Source: Rariloculus sp965263005
GTDB taxonomy: Bacteria > Pseudomonadota > Gammaproteobacteria > Steroidobacterales > Rariloculaceae
Length of the DNA stretch: 64,000 nt
Assembly: GCF_965263005.1 (NCBI RefSeq)
Contig: NZ_OZ253579.1
Span: 2,294,001-2,358,000 of the forward strand
Reading direction: 5' to 3'
The notes beneath the pieces are model-generated. The model saw only the letters and a program-made list of their open reading frames with translations, was not told where the DNA came from and did not search any database. Position numbers and translations under genes: made by a program. Of this stretch, positions 32,945-41,897 are shown piece after piece; position 1 is the stretch's first letter, and every line of letters begins with the position of its first letter.

Positions 32945-34993
32945 ATGGCGACGCACGACGATAAACGCGATGCGACTGTGTCCGCCGAGGCAGCGCGCTT
33001 GCGCGCGCAAATCAGGGAACACGACTTCGCGTACTACGTGCTCGACGATCCCAGGATCCCCGATGCCGAATACGATCGGCTGTTCAGCCGGCTGAAGGAA
33101 ATCGAGTCAGAGCATCCGGAGCTCGTCACTGCGAATTCGCCAACGCAGCGCGTCGGCGCCAAACCGATCGGCGAATTCCAGGAGATCCGGCACGATCGGC
33201 CGATGCTCTCGCTGGATAACGCGTTCGACGAGGTGGAGCTCGCAGCCTTCGATAGACGTGTCGGCGAACGGCTTGCGGCAGCCGGCATAAGTGCAGGTGA
33301 CATTGAGTACGTTGCCGAGCCGAAGCTCGACGGGGCCGCGGTGAGTCTGCGCTACACCGACGGCCTGCTCGAATTCGCCGCGACCCGAGGCGACGGCACG
33401 ACGGGCGAGGACGTGACCCACAACGTCCGTACGATCGGCGCCGTGCCGCTCAAGCTCCGCGGGAATTCCCTGCCACCTGTGCTCGAGGTTCGGGGTGAGG
33501 TCTACATGCCCAGGGCCGGTTTCGAGAAGTTCAATGCGCTGGCGGCGGAGCGCGGCGAAAAGATGCTCGTTAATCCGCGTAACGCTGCCTCGGGAAGCCT
33601 GCGTCAGCTCGATCCGAAAATGACGGCAGAGCGCCCGCTTGCGATGTTCGCTTACGGGCTCGGCGCGACAGAGGGCTGGCAATTGCCGTCAACTCATGCC
33701 GAGGTCCTGAACGCCTTGAGTGCATTCGGATTCAGAGTGTCCCCGGACTGGAAACTGGTATCTGGAATTCAGGGCTGTATGGCCTATTACTCGAAGATCG
33801 GTCAACAGCGCAACGAACTACCCTACGAGATCGACGGCGTCGTGTACAAGGTCAACAATCTGCGTTGGCAGGCGGAATTGGGGTCCGCCTCACGGGCGCC
33901 GCGCTGGGCGATCGCGCACAAGTTTCCTGCCCAGGAGGAATTGACCATCGTCGAGGCGATCGAATTCCAGGTCGGGCGCACCGGCGCGCTGACACCCGTT
34001 GCAAGGCTCAGGCCCGTGTTCGTCGGCGGCGTCACGGTCAGCAATGCCACGCTGCACAATATCGGGGATCTGCACCGGAAGGATGTACGGGTCGGCGATA
34101 CCGTGATCGTTCGACGCGCCGGCGACGTCATCCCCGCGATCGTCAAGGTGGTCAATGACCGGCGACCCGAGCGAACGACTGCCGTCAAGCTCCCGAAGCG
34201 GTGCCCGGTTTGCGCTTCGGACGTTGTTCATCCCGAAGGCGAAGCCGCCGCACGGTGCGTTGGCGGCTTGTTCTGCCCGGCTCAACGCAAGCAGGCACTG
34301 CGTCACTTCGCTTCGCGCCGGGCCATGGACATCGAGGGCCTCGGTGCGAAGCTCATCGAGCGATTGGTCGACGGCAAGCTGATCGAGACGCCGGCAGAGC
34401 TCTACGGGCTGACAGTGGAGCAGTTGACCGAGCTTGAGCGCATGGGGGCGAAGTCCGCCCGAAACCTGCTCGATGCGGTGGAGCGGAGCAAGACGACGAC
34501 GTTCGCCCGTTTCCTTCACGCATTGGGGATCCGAAACGTCGGGGAAGCGACGGCCGCAGCCCTCGCCGCTCATTGCGATGGTCTCGATGCGCTCAGAGAC
34601 TCCGACGAGCAACGCCTCTGCGAGGTCCCGGACGTCGGTCCGATCGTCGCTGCCCACGTCCGGGCGTTCTTCCAGGAACCGCACAATCGCGACGTAATCG
34701 ACAAGATGCTCGCGCGTGGGGTTCGCTGGCCCCGCGCGGCGAAGCCCGAAATCGTCGAGTCTCCGTTCACCGGTAAGACAATCGTCCTTACCGGCGCCCT
34801 CTCGACGATGACGCGAGACGATGCGAAAGCCCGATTGCTTGCTCTTGGTGCGAAAGTGACGGGCAGTGTCTCGAAAAACACCGACATCGTCGTCGTGGGC
34901 GAGAATCCCGGCTCCAAGCTCGAGCGGGCTCAGGATCTCGGAGTTTCGGTCATGGATGAAGCCGAGTTTGGCCGGCTACTTTCGTCAGGGTAG
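32945..34993 (+). CDS. ligA: NAD-dependent DNA ligase
   Basis: 682 residues, full LigA: N-terminal Ia domain (H-D-F-A-Y-Y-V-L-D-D-P), adenylation domain with catalytic Lys127 in E-P-K-L-D-G-A-A, OB fold, Cys4 zinc finger (C-P-V-C and C-V-G-G-L-F-C), helix-hairpin-helix domain and C-terminal BRCT (G-K-T-I-V-L-T-G-A-L). It seals nicks in replication and repair. The 3' end overlaps the convergent PPIase gene by 9 nt. Confidence 0.97.
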   Translation: MATHDDKRDATVSAEAARLRAQIREHDFAYYVLDDPRIPDAEYDRLFSRLKEIESEHPELVTANSPTQRVGAKPIGEFQEIRHDRPMLSLDNAFDEVELAAFDRRVGERLAAAGISAGDIEYVAEPKLDGAAVSLRYTDGLLEFAATRGDGTTGEDVTHNVRTIGAVPLKLRGNSLPPVLEVRGEVYMPRAGFEKFNALAAERGEKMLVNPRNAASGSLRQLDPKMTAERPLAMFAYGLGATEGWQLPSTHAEVLNALSAFGFRVSPDWKLVSGIQGCMAYYSKIGQQRNELPYEIDGVVYKVNNLRWQAELGSASRAPRWAIAHKFPAQEELTIVEAIEFQVGRTGALTPVARLRPVFVGGVTVSNATLHNIGDLHRKDVRVGDTVIVRRAGDVIPAIVKVVNDRRPERTTAVKLPKRCPVCASDVVHPEGEAAARCVGGLFCPAQRKQALRHFASRRAMDIEGLGAKLIERLVDGKLIETPAELYGLTVEQLTELERMGAKSARNLLDAVERSKTTTFARFLHALGIRNVGEATAAALAAHCDGLDALRDSDEQRLCEVPDVGPIVAAHVRAFFQEPHNRDVIDKMLARGVRWPRAAKPEIVESPFTGKTIVLTGALSTMTRDDAKARLLALGAKVTGSVSKNTDIVVVGENPGSKLERAQDLGVSVMDEAEFGRLLSSG

Positions 34994-35815
34994 ATCGATA
35001 ACAGCCGCGTCTCTGAGCGAATTCACATAGGCTTCGAGTTTCTGCTGTTCGACCGCGCGTGTCAGGTCGTCGCGGACGGCCTCGAGACCGGGTGGCTGCT
35101 GATCCCTGGTTTCCTCGAGCATGATCACATGCCAACCGAAGCGAGTCTGCACGGGTTCGGACGAATAGCTACCGTCGTCCATCGCGCGCACGGCATCGGC
35201 AAACGGCTCGACCATCGAGTCCGCCGAAAACCACCCGAGATCGCCGCCGCTCGGACCAGTTGGTCCCGTCGACCGTTCCCGGGCCAACTCCGCGAAGTCT
35301 TCACCATCGTCCAGCGCCTCGATGACACTTGTGGTTTCGTCCTCCGTGTCAAGCAGAATGTGGCGCGCCTTGTACTGACTCGTGGACAGGCGAGGCAGAT
35401 TCTCTTCGTAGAGTGCTCTGAGTTCCGCTTCGCTAGCCGGGTTCTCTTCGAGGAAGCGGGTTGCCGCGGCGCGGGCGATCAATTGAAGACGCTGCAGCTC
35501 CAGTTCCGCCGCAATCGTCCTCTCATTCGGCAGTCCCCTTTCGTCAGCCGCATCGGCAAGGAGTCTCAGCCGGATCAAATCGTCCAGGATCCGTTCGCGT
35601 TCTTCCTCGTCAAGCTGTTCCGCGGTCTTCTGGAACCCGTTCAGAGCGTAGAATCGAAAGAGCGACTCTTGAACAGGCTTACCATTGACTGTGGTTACAA
35701 CGCCTGGACCCAACGGATCCGGTCCGTCGCTTGCATCGTCGCCGCCCTGATTCGGCGCGCAAGCAGCCAACGCCCAAAACGCGATAGTCAATAGTGTCGG
35801 GCTCGCGAGTTTCAT
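34985..35815 (-). CDS. Parvulin-type peptidylprolyl isomerase, lipoprotein
   Basis: 276 residues. A lipobox L-A-A-C puts the lipidated Cys at residue 19, so it should be anchored in the membrane facing the periplasm. A SurA/PrsA-like helical N region is followed by a PpiC rotamase domain at about 145-235 (A-R-H-I-L-L, G-P-S-G-G-D-L-G-W-F, V-Q-T-R-F-G-W-H-V-I). It probably assists folding of exported proteins, which are many in this window. Downstream of bolA with 15 nt between them. Confidence 0.88.
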   Translation of the reverse strand: MKLASPTLLTIAFWALAACAPNQGGDDASDGPDPLGPGVVTTVNGKPVQESLFRFYALNGFQKTAEQLDEEERERILDDLIRLRLLADAADERGLPNERTIAAELELQRLQLIARAAATRFLEENPASEAELRALYEENLPRLSTSQYKARHILLDTEDETTSVIEALDDGEDFAELARERSTGPTGPSGGDLGWFSADSMVEPFADAVRAMDDGSYSSEPVQTRFGWHVIMLEETRDQQPPGLEAVRDDLTRAVEQQKLEAYVNSLRDAAVIDLP

Positions 35816-35830
35816 CAGTCTTCCCTCTGC

Positions 35831-36115
35831 CTATTCCGAATTTCGTGCTTCCGCAGGGGCTTGCGCAACCACGCTCAAGGCGTGGATATCCGTTTCCAGC
35901 ATGTCCCCCAACGCATCGAACACCAATCGATGGCGCTCGAGCGGTTTCGCTCCCTGGAACCGGGCCGAGACGATCCGTACGCGAAAGTGGCTCTTGCCGT
36001 CTCTTGCACCCGCATGTCCAGCGTGCTTGTCGCTCTCGTCGATGATCTCAAGCTCCGTCGGAGCCAGGGCAGCATCGAGAAGCGCACGAATCGAGGCGAT
36101 TCGTTTCCGGGTCAT
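35831..36115 (-). CDS. BolA family protein
   Basis: 94 residues with the BolA fold: a D-E-S-D-K-H-A-G-H motif and S-H-F-R-V-R-I-V-S, then R-H-R-L-V-F-D-A-L-G and A-L-S-V-V-A-Q-A-P at the end. BolA proteins pair with monothiol glutaredoxins in Fe-S handling or act as regulators. Start overlaps the yciI stop by 4 nt (ATGA), so they are translationally coupled. Confidence 0.9.
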   Translation of the reverse strand: MTRKRIASIRALLDAALAPTELEIIDESDKHAGHAGARDGKSHFRVRIVSARFQGAKPLERHRLVFDALGDMLETDIHALSVVAQAPAEARNSE

Positions 36116-36411
36116 GGTACGGTCTGAATCAATGGCTTGATGATGACGTCCTCGAAGACTCCATCCGTCTGGTAGGGATCATTTGCCACCCATTCGTGTG
36201 CCTCGTCGAGCGACTCGAATTCGATAACGAGAAGGCTGCCGTACATCCCGGCCGGTCCGGGCTCAGGGCTGTCTATGGCTGGGAGCGGCCCAGCGAGGAC
36301 GACGCGACCCTGATCGACGAGTGCCTTCAGATAGGCAACATGACGTTCTCGTGTCTCGTCGCGCTTTGCCACGCTGTCGGGAATGTCGCGCGCGAAGATC
36401 GCATACAACAT
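36112..36411 (-). CDS. YciI family protein
   Basis: 99 residues, ferredoxin-like fold. M-L-Y-A-I-F-A-R-D, R-x-x-H-V-A-Y-L-K, L-A-G-P-L-P, E-F-E-S-L-D-E-A-H-E-W-V-A-N-D-P-Y carry the conserved His and Asp of the family. Function is not well established. The yciB-yciI-bolA order is common in Proteobacteria. Confidence 0.9.
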   Translation of the reverse strand: MLYAIFARDIPDSVAKRDETRERHVAYLKALVDQGRVVLAGPLPAIDSPEPGPAGMYGSLLVIEFESLDEAHEWVANDPYQTDGVFEDVIIKPLIQTVP

Positions 36412-36417
36412 GAATGT

Positions 36418-36963
36418 TCACCCTTCCTCTTGTCTGTGCTCGGGTGACCGCGCGGATATCCAGATCGCTTGGCCGACTGCCGTCAGGAGAGTAAGTCCGA
36501 GCGTGCCGAACAACTTGAAATTTACCCACGTGGCTTCGGAGAAATTGTATACGACGTACAGGTTTGCCGTGCCGAGCACGGCGAAATTCGCCACCCACAG
36601 GAGATTGAGCTGCTGCCACATCGTTGCGGGTAGCGCGATCGCCTGCCCCATGACCCTTTCGGTGAGTGTCCTGGCGCCTATGAACCGGCTGCCCAGAAAG
36701 GTCGCGGCAAACAGCCAGTACACGATCGTAGGCTTCCATTGAATGAAGATTGGATCTCTGAGCAGTAAGGTGGCACCGCCGAAGGTGGCCACGAGAATGC
36801 CCGATACGAGCAGCATGTTGTTGACCTTGCGCTCGCGCAGCCACTGAACCAGTATCTGTACGGCCATCACGATAATGATCGCGACCGTGGCAGCATAGAT
36901 GTCGCGCCACTGGAAAACCACGAAAAAAACGATAATCGGAAGAAAATCAAAGAGTAATTTCAT
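36418..36963 (-). CDS. yciB: Inner membrane septation-associated protein YciB
   Basis: 181 residues with about five transmembrane helices. F-D-F-L-P-I-I-V-F-F near the N terminus, W-K-P-T-I-V-Y-W-L-F, R-T-L-T-E-R-V-M-G and the W-x-x-L-N-L-L-W-V-A-N-F region are family hallmarks. YciB (IspZ) affects envelope integrity and septation. It leads the yciB-yciI-bolA-PPIase unit and is divergent from the YciO gene. Confidence 0.92.
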   Translation of the reverse strand: MKLLFDFLPIIVFFVVFQWRDIYAATVAIIIVMAVQILVQWLRERKVNNMLLVSGILVATFGGATLLLRDPIFIQWKPTIVYWLFAATFLGSRFIGARTLTERVMGQAIALPATMWQQLNLLWVANFAVLGTANLYVVYNFSEATWVNFKLFGTLGLTLLTAVGQAIWISARSPEHRQEEG

Positions 36964-37036
36964 TTTGGGCCGGGTTGCTCAAGCTTGGGGCACTATCTTA
37001 GCGCAAGTTCCGCATGGTCCGGGCTAGAATCGCACC

Positions 37037-37660
37037 ATGAGTCAGCTATTGAGGATTCATCCGGCAAATCCCCAGCTTCGCCTCGTCAGGAATGCCGCGG
37101 ATGTGCTAAGGAATGGTGGAGTCCTCATTTACCCGACCGATTCCTGTTATGCGTTGGGCTGTCAGCTCGGCAACAAGGCCGCATTGGAGCGAATTCGGCG
37201 CATTCGCCGAACCAAGCGCGATCACGACTTCACCCTCGTGTGCCGAGACCTTTCGGAGATCGCCGCCTACGCGCGCATCGACAATTCGGCCTATCGCGTG
37301 TTGCGTTCATTGACGCCGGGGCCATATACGTTCATCTTGCGCGCGACCAACGAGGTCCCCAAGCGCTTGCAGGACCCGAAACGGCGATCTGTCGGGATCC
37401 GCGTGCCGGATCATGCCATCGTTGCCTCATTGCTTGAGACGGTCGGAGAGCCTGTCATGAGCTCCACGTTGCTCCTCCCGGATGACGATGTGCCTCTTGC
37501 CGACCCCGAGGACATTTATCAGCGGCTTCGTGACCGGGTCGACGTCATAATCGACGCCGGCAACTGTGGGATCGAGCCGACGACCGTGCTCGATTTGAGC
37601 GGTGGTGAAATCGAGGTCGTCCGGCAGGGGAAGGGCGATATCGGCCGGTTCCAGGGCTGA
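37037..37660 (+). CDS. YciO/Sua5/YrdC family protein
   Basis: 207 residues. The YrdC fold shows Y-P-T-D-S-C-Y-A-L-G, K-R-D-H-D-F-T-L-V-C, T-P-G-P-Y-T-F-I-L-R-A-T and R-S-V-G-I-R-V-P-D-H. Sequence and length fit YciO rather than TsaC; TsaC makes threonylcarbamoyl-AMP for the t6A base, and YciO has a related, weaker activity. It is followed by the M50 protease gene. Confidence 0.87.
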   Translation: MSQLLRIHPANPQLRLVRNAADVLRNGGVLIYPTDSCYALGCQLGNKAALERIRRIRRTKRDHDFTLVCRDLSEIAAYARIDNSAYRVLRSLTPGPYTFILRATNEVPKRLQDPKRRSVGIRVPDHAIVASLLETVGEPVMSSTLLLPDDDVPLADPEDIYQRLRDRVDVIIDAGNCGIEPTTVLDLSGGEIEVVRQGKGDIGRFQG

Positions 37661-37702
37661 CCGGGCGAAGCGCGGCACTGCACGAGCGCGTATAATGCCC
37701 CA

Positions 37703-38371
37703 ATGCAGAGTTTTGACCTGGCTGGTATCGTCCAGCTGTTGTCGGTCGTCATTATTCCGCTGCTGTTTGCGATCACGCTGCACGAGGTTGCGCACGGCTG
37801 GGTGGCGAAGCGTTGCGGCGACCCTACGGCACTGTTCGCGGGCCGGCTTACGCTCAACCCGATCAAGCACCTCGATCCGGTCGGCACGGTGCTCGTGCCG
37901 ATCGTTATGCTCCTGATGTCAGGCGGAAGCATGGCCTTCGGCTGGGCGAAGCCTGTGCCTGTGGCCTTCAACAATCTCAACAACCCCAAGCGGGACATGA
38001 TCCTCGTTGCCGCGGCGGGCCCGGGGTCGAACCTGCTGATGGCGACCGGGTGGGCGCTGCTTGCGTCGCTGCTGATCAGCACGACGTTGAGCGGCGGCAC
38101 GGCGGGAGATTGGCTGATTGGCATGTGCGTGTTCGGAATACGCATCAACGTGATACTTGCCGTGTTCAACATGCTGCCATTGCCGCCGCTCGACGGCGGC
38201 CGGGTTCTCGCGGGTCTCCTGCCGCGCGGCGGGTCGGCGGCGTTGGACCGAATCGAGCCGTACGGCTTTCTGATCGTCATCGTATTGATGGTGACGGGCG
38301 TTCTTTGGACGATCCTCGAGCCATTCATGCTATTTTTCATCGACTTCTTCTGGGGACTCGCGGGATTCTGA
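37703..38371 (+). CDS. Site-2 protease family (M50) integral membrane protein
   Basis: 222 residues, about six membrane helices. The zinc motif H-E-V-A-H lies at residues 27-31 and the third ligand in P-L-P-P-L-D-G-G-R-V at about residue 170. A small M50B-type intramembrane protease with no PDZ domain. The target is unknown. Its end nearly touches scpA (GTG four bases after the stop), a conserved linkage. Confidence 0.9.
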   Translation: MQSFDLAGIVQLLSVVIIPLLFAITLHEVAHGWVAKRCGDPTALFAGRLTLNPIKHLDPVGTVLVPIVMLLMSGGSMAFGWAKPVPVAFNNLNNPKRDMILVAAAGPGSNLLMATGWALLASLLISTTLSGGTAGDWLIGMCVFGIRINVILAVFNMLPLPPLDGGRVLAGLLPRGGSAALDRIEPYGFLIVIVLMVTGVLWTILEPFMLFFIDFFWGLAGF

Positions 38372-38374
38372 TGA

Positions 38375-39277
38375 GTGACTGAGCAACCCGGACAGACCAA
38401 CAGGCCGCACCTGACATTGGTGCCGGTCGTCCCGCCGCCGCTGAGCGGTGAAGCCGGCGCGATCGCCCAGGCCGAAATGCCGTTCGCGATCGTCGAAGGC
38501 GAACCGATTACCCAGCTTCCCCGCGACCTCTACATTCCTCCGCACGCGCTCGAGGTATTCCTCGAAGCGTTCGAAGGGCCGCTCGATCTGCTGTTGTATC
38601 TGATCAGACGGCAGAACATCGACATCCTCAACATTCCGATTGCCGAGGTCTCCAGGCAGTACGTTGAATATATCGAGTTGATGAACGAGATGCAGTTCGA
38701 GCTTGCCGGGGAATATCTCGTAATTGCGGCAACGCTCGCCGAGATCAAGTCACGGATGTTGCTGCCGCGTCGCGCCGAAACGGAGGAAGAAGAGGACGAC
38801 CCGCGCGCAGCGCTCGTTCGCCGGCTGCAGGAGTACGAGCGGTACAAGCAGGCAGCCGAAGATCTCGATTCTCTGGAGCGCCTGGAACGGGACGTCGTGG
38901 TCGCTGAGGCCGGGGTGACCGAACGCCGAATCGTCACGACGTTTCCGGACGTCACGTTAAGGGAGCTGTTGATGGCGTTGAAGGAGGCGCATGAGCGTTC
39001 GAGCATGTTCGAGCACCACCACATTCAGCAGGAGCCCTTGTCAGTCCGGGAGCGCATGTCGCAAGTTCTGGTCAGGCTCACCGGCAACCGCTACATGGAT
39101 TTCGGCGAGATCCTCGATCCCGCTGAGGGCCGCATGGGCGTCACCGTAACTTTTCTCGCCCTTCTCGAGTTGCTCAAGGAAGCCTTGATCGATGTCGTGC
39201 AGACGGAGGCATTCGGGCCGATTCACGTGCGGGCCGCGCAGTCGTCCGGTACGAGCGAATCGACAGCAGGCGCCTGA
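38375..39277 (+). CDS. scpA: Segregation and condensation protein A
   Basis: 300 residues, start GTG 38375; the ATG at 38371 runs into a stop after three codons. ScpA is the kleisin that bridges SMC heads. After a variable N terminus come F-E-G-P-L-D-L-L-L-Y-L-I-R, D-I-L-N-I-P-I-A-E-V, E-Y-L-V-I-A-A-T-L-A-E-I-K-S-R-M-L-L-P and a C-terminal winged helix (V-T-V-T-F-L-A-L-L-E-L). The N-terminal ~50 residues, Pro-rich, are longer than in Bacillus. Confidence 0.94.
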   Translation: MTEQPGQTNRPHLTLVPVVPPPLSGEAGAIAQAEMPFAIVEGEPITQLPRDLYIPPHALEVFLEAFEGPLDLLLYLIRRQNIDILNIPIAEVSRQYVEYIELMNEMQFELAGEYLVIAATLAEIKSRMLLPRRAETEEEEDDPRAALVRRLQEYERYKQAAEDLDSLERLERDVVVAEAGVTERRIVTTFPDVTLRELLMALKEAHERSSMFEHHHIQQEPLSVRERMSQVLVRLTGNRYMDFGEILDPAEGRMGVTVTFLALLELLKEALIDVVQTEAFGPIHVRAAQSSGTSESTAGA

Positions 39278-39287
39278 GACCACCGCA

Positions 39288-39983
39288 ATGGACGAAGTTC
39301 AGATCCGATGCGTGATCGAGGCGGCGCTCCTGGCCGCCGGGCGGCCGGTCTCCCTCGATAAGCTCATGGAACTGTTTGCGGGCAAGGGTTCGAGTCCGGA
39401 GCGCGCCGTCGTGCGCACGGCAATCGCAGCACTTGCCGGAGACTACGAAGGGCGGGGCATCGAGGTCAAGGAGGTCGCAAGCGGGTTCAGGGTTCAGGTA
39501 AAGAGCTCGATGACGGATTGGTTGCAGCCGCTGTGGGAAGAACGTGCCCCTAGATATACGCGGGCGCTGCTCGAAACATTGGCGCTCGTGGCCTACCGGC
39601 AGCCGATTACCCGCGCCGAAATCGAAGAGGTCCGCGGTGTGGCGGTCAGCACGAATATCGTGCGAACGTTGACGGAGCGCAGTTGGATCCGTGTCGTCGG
39701 TTACCGGGACGTACCGGGCAGGCCATCGATGCTCGGCACGACACGTGAGTTTCTCGACTACTTCGGGCTCAGGAAACTCGACGACCTGCCGCCGCTTTCG
39801 GAGATCAGGGACGACTACCCGGCATCGGGGCCTCAAACTGACCTCATCGACGCGCTAGGCGCCTTAAGCGCTCGCGGTGCCCAGGTTTCGGCCGAAGTCG
39901 CGCCGGCAGACAACGAGCCAGCCGACGTCAAGACGACCGAAAAAACGGAATCCGTTCCTGTCACCCAATCGGAAACGAGCTGA
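39288..39983 (+). CDS. scpB: Segregation and condensation protein B
   Basis: 231 residues from ATG 39288; upstream frame is not family-like. ScpB dimers bind ScpA. Paired winged helices: E-A-A-L-L-A-A-G-R-P-V-S-L near the start, L-E-T-L-A-L-V-A-Y-R-Q-P-I-T-R-A-E-I-E and G-R-P-S-M-L-G-T-T-R-E-F-L-D-Y-F-G. An acidic, disordered tail of about 45 residues ends the protein. The stop is 2 nt before the rluB CTG. Confidence 0.94.
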   Translation: MDEVQIRCVIEAALLAAGRPVSLDKLMELFAGKGSSPERAVVRTAIAALAGDYEGRGIEVKEVASGFRVQVKSSMTDWLQPLWEERAPRYTRALLETLALVAYRQPITRAEIEEVRGVAVSTNIVRTLTERSWIRVVGYRDVPGRPSMLGTTREFLDYFGLRKLDDLPPLSEIRDDYPASGPQTDLIDALGALSARGAQVSAEVAPADNEPADVKTTEKTESVPVTQSETS

Positions 39984-39985
39984 GA

Positions 39986-40738
39986 CTGTCCGAGCGGATT
40001 CAAAAAGTGCTTGCCGACGCGGGCGTCGGTTCGCGGCGTCAGATCGAAGGCTTGATCGCGGCAGGGCGCATTGTTGTCGACGGTCGCCGCGCCAAGCTCG
40101 GGGAGCGGCTCAGCGGTGGAGAACGGGTTTTCCTGGATGGCCGCTCCGTCAAGCTGCCGGCCGATTCCGCAGCGGCCGCGCACGGCCATCTCGCCTATTA
40201 CAAGCCTGCCGGGGAGCTGACTTCGCAGAGCGATCCGCAAGGCCGAGAGCGGGTTTTCGAAGCGCTGCCTCGCCCCAGGCGCGGCCGTTGGATAAACGTT
40301 GGCCGCCTGGATCTCAATACGCTGGGTCTGCTGCTGTTCACCACGGACGGCGAACTCGCACACCGGCTCATGCATCCACGCTATCGAGTGCCGCGCGAAT
40401 ATGCCGTGCGCGTGCTCGGAGCAGTGAACGCGGCGCAGGTTCGCACGCTCAAATCGGGCGTCGAGCTTGACGATGGGCGGGCGCGCTTCGACGCGGTGGA
40501 ACGTTCGGGAGGATCGGGGAAGAACATCTGGTATCACGTGACGTTGCATGAAGGCCGAAATCGCGAGGTTCGGCGGATGTTCGAGGCCGTGGGCTTGACG
40601 GTGAGCCGCTTGATCAGGGTACGCTATGGACCTGTCGAGCTCGGTGCGCTGCACCGGGGCGAGACGAGGACGTTGAGCATGACCGAAACGATGGCACTAT
40701 ATCGGGCGGTTCGTCTACCCGACCCCGGGAAGCGCTGA
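39986..40738 (+). CDS. rluB: 23S rRNA pseudouridine synthase RluB-type, apparent CTG start
   Basis: 250 residues if translation starts at CTG 39986. S4 domain at 1-60, then the RsuA/RluB catalytic domain with Asp109 in G-R-L-D-L-N-T-L-G-L-L-L-F-T and L-H-E-G-R-N-R-E-V-R-R-M-F. The nearest standard start is GTG 40007, but it would remove S-E-R-I-Q-K, which aligns with the first residues of RluB. A purine-rich GGAAACGAG lies just upstream. Conserved scpA-scpB-rluB linkage. Confidence 0.88.
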   Translation: MSERIQKVLADAGVGSRRQIEGLIAAGRIVVDGRRAKLGERLSGGERVFLDGRSVKLPADSAAAAHGHLAYYKPAGELTSQSDPQGRERVFEALPRPRRGRWINVGRLDLNTLGLLLFTTDGELAHRLMHPRYRVPREYAVRVLGAVNAAQVRTLKSGVELDDGRARFDAVERSGGSGKNIWYHVTLHEGRNREVRRMFEAVGLTVSRLIRVRYGPVELGALHRGETRTLSMTETMALYRAVRLPDPGKR

Positions 40739-40779
40739 CGCCGATCGATGATCCGACAACTTGAAGGAGCATACATACG

Positions 40780-41193
40780 ATGAAACGAAATCCTTTCCGC
40801 ACCGCGCTCGCCGCTCCCGCAATCGTTGCGGCGCTCATGTTGTCGCCTGAGGCGCCCGCTCATCACTCGTTTGCGTCGGAGTTCGATATCAACCAGCCTT
40901 TCGAGGTCACCGGGACCGTCAAGGAGATCCTCTGGACCAATCCGCACGCACGATTGCACGTTGACGTGGAAGGCGCCAACGGCGAAATCGTGACCTACGA
41001 TTTCGAGCTCTTGAGTCCGAATATGCTGATCCGGGACGGCTGGTCGAGAAACGATTTGAAGCCCGGAGACCCCATCACGGTCACGGGACACCGCGCGAGA
41101 AACAGACCCACGGTCGGTCGAGCTACCGGAGTCATCCGGGGAAGTGGCGAGCGGGTCTTTGGCGGAGCAGGCAGCAGCGGGCTTGAGAATTGA
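40780..41193 (+). CDS. DUF6152 family small exported protein
   Basis: 137 residues; AAGGAG precedes the ATG. Signal peptide ends A-P-A, giving a mature His28-His29-Ser-Phe terminus as in the copy at 11913. The body has I-L-W-T-N-P-H-A-R-L-H-V-D-V, L-I-R-D-G-W-S-R-N-D-L-K-P-G-D-P-I-T-V, and a Gly-rich tail. No partner family gene is next to it; it simply follows rluB. A 9-bp hairpin sits right after the stop. Confidence 0.8.
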   Translation: MKRNPFRTALAAPAIVAALMLSPEAPAHHSFASEFDINQPFEVTGTVKEILWTNPHARLHVDVEGANGEIVTYDFELLSPNMLIRDGWSRNDLKPGDPITVTGHRARNRPTVGRATGVIRGSGERVFGGAGSSGLEN

Positions 41194-41218
41194 GACGGAA
41201 GCAGCTCGCGCTTCCGTC
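41194..41218 (+). terminator. Hairpin after the DUF6152 gene
   Basis: Perfect 9-bp stem GACGGAAGC/GCTTCCGTC with a 7-nt loop, starting at the base after the stop codon. No T run, so a mRNA 3' end or weak terminator. Confidence 0.45.
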
Positions 41219-41380
41219 CTCGCAGCCGGTGGCAAAAGTCCCGCGTCGCACCGAGACCGGCGAGGCGCCCGGCTGACAAGGCGCGAGGAGGGAGAATATT
41301 GGGCATATTCGACCAACGAGCAACGCCGCCGGGTGGGATGCATCGGCGGCCGAATGCAGCCGGACTTTTGCCACGGGCTG

Positions 41381-41803
41381 CTACAGCTTGCGCTCCATGC
41401 GCACGTGCTCGATATCGGCTTCATCGAACGGGTCGCCCGTGACCCTATAGCCCAATCGGTCGTAGAAAGGCACGGCAACGCCCTGAGCATTGCACCAGAC
41501 GCTGTCGAGTGCGTTGTCTTTGGCGATGGCGTGCAGGAACTCCATAAGCGCGATGCCGACGCCTTGCCCGCGCATTGACGAAAGCACGGCGAGTCTGCCG
41601 ATCTTGCCTGACGCTTCCAAATCGATGCGGCCTGTGCCGACCGCAGCCGCATCGTCGAAAGCAAGCACGTGAATGCAAAATGGGTCGCGATCGTCCATTT
41701 CGATGCTCGCCGGGACGTGCTGCTCGTCGACGAAGACATCGAATCTTACGCTTCTGATCGCGGCATAGTCCGCGTCGAAATCGGCTCGTCGCACGCGTCT
41801 CAT
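41381..41803 (-). CDS. GNAT family N-acetyltransferase
   Basis: 140 residues from ATG 41803; the frame runs on into the MITE, but GNAT similarity begins at R-R-V-R-R-A-D-F. ElaA/YjcF-like GNAT: R-x-x-V-F-V-D-E-Q-H-V-P, G-R-I-D-L, the acetyl-CoA loop R-G-Q-G-V-G-I-A-L-M, and F-Y-D-R-L-G-Y near the end. Substrate unknown. The upstream region, including any promoter, is occupied by the inverted-repeat element. Confidence 0.83.
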   Translation of the reverse strand: MRRVRRADFDADYAAIRSVRFDVFVDEQHVPASIEMDDRDPFCIHVLAFDDAAAVGTGRIDLEASGKIGRLAVLSSMRGQGVGIALMEFLHAIAKDNALDSVWCNAQGVAVPFYDRLGYRVTGDPFDEADIEHVRMERKL

Positions 41804-41897
41804 CCGAGATTTCGGCTCCAGAGAAAAGCGGACACGGCCATTCTGACACGATCGCCCTTCGTCATCTGCGATGGAGGCCTGAATCGTTAGCCTGGCC

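Noticed and set aside
32835..33095. Overlapping frame after the short zipA that might hold its missing part
   Set aside because: Its translation is Arg/Ser/Thr-rich and unlike the ZipA domain, and it overlaps ligA; it does not restore ZipA.
38371..38382. ATG overlapping the M50 protease stop as scpA start
   Set aside because: It meets a stop after three codons; GTG 38375 is the usable start.
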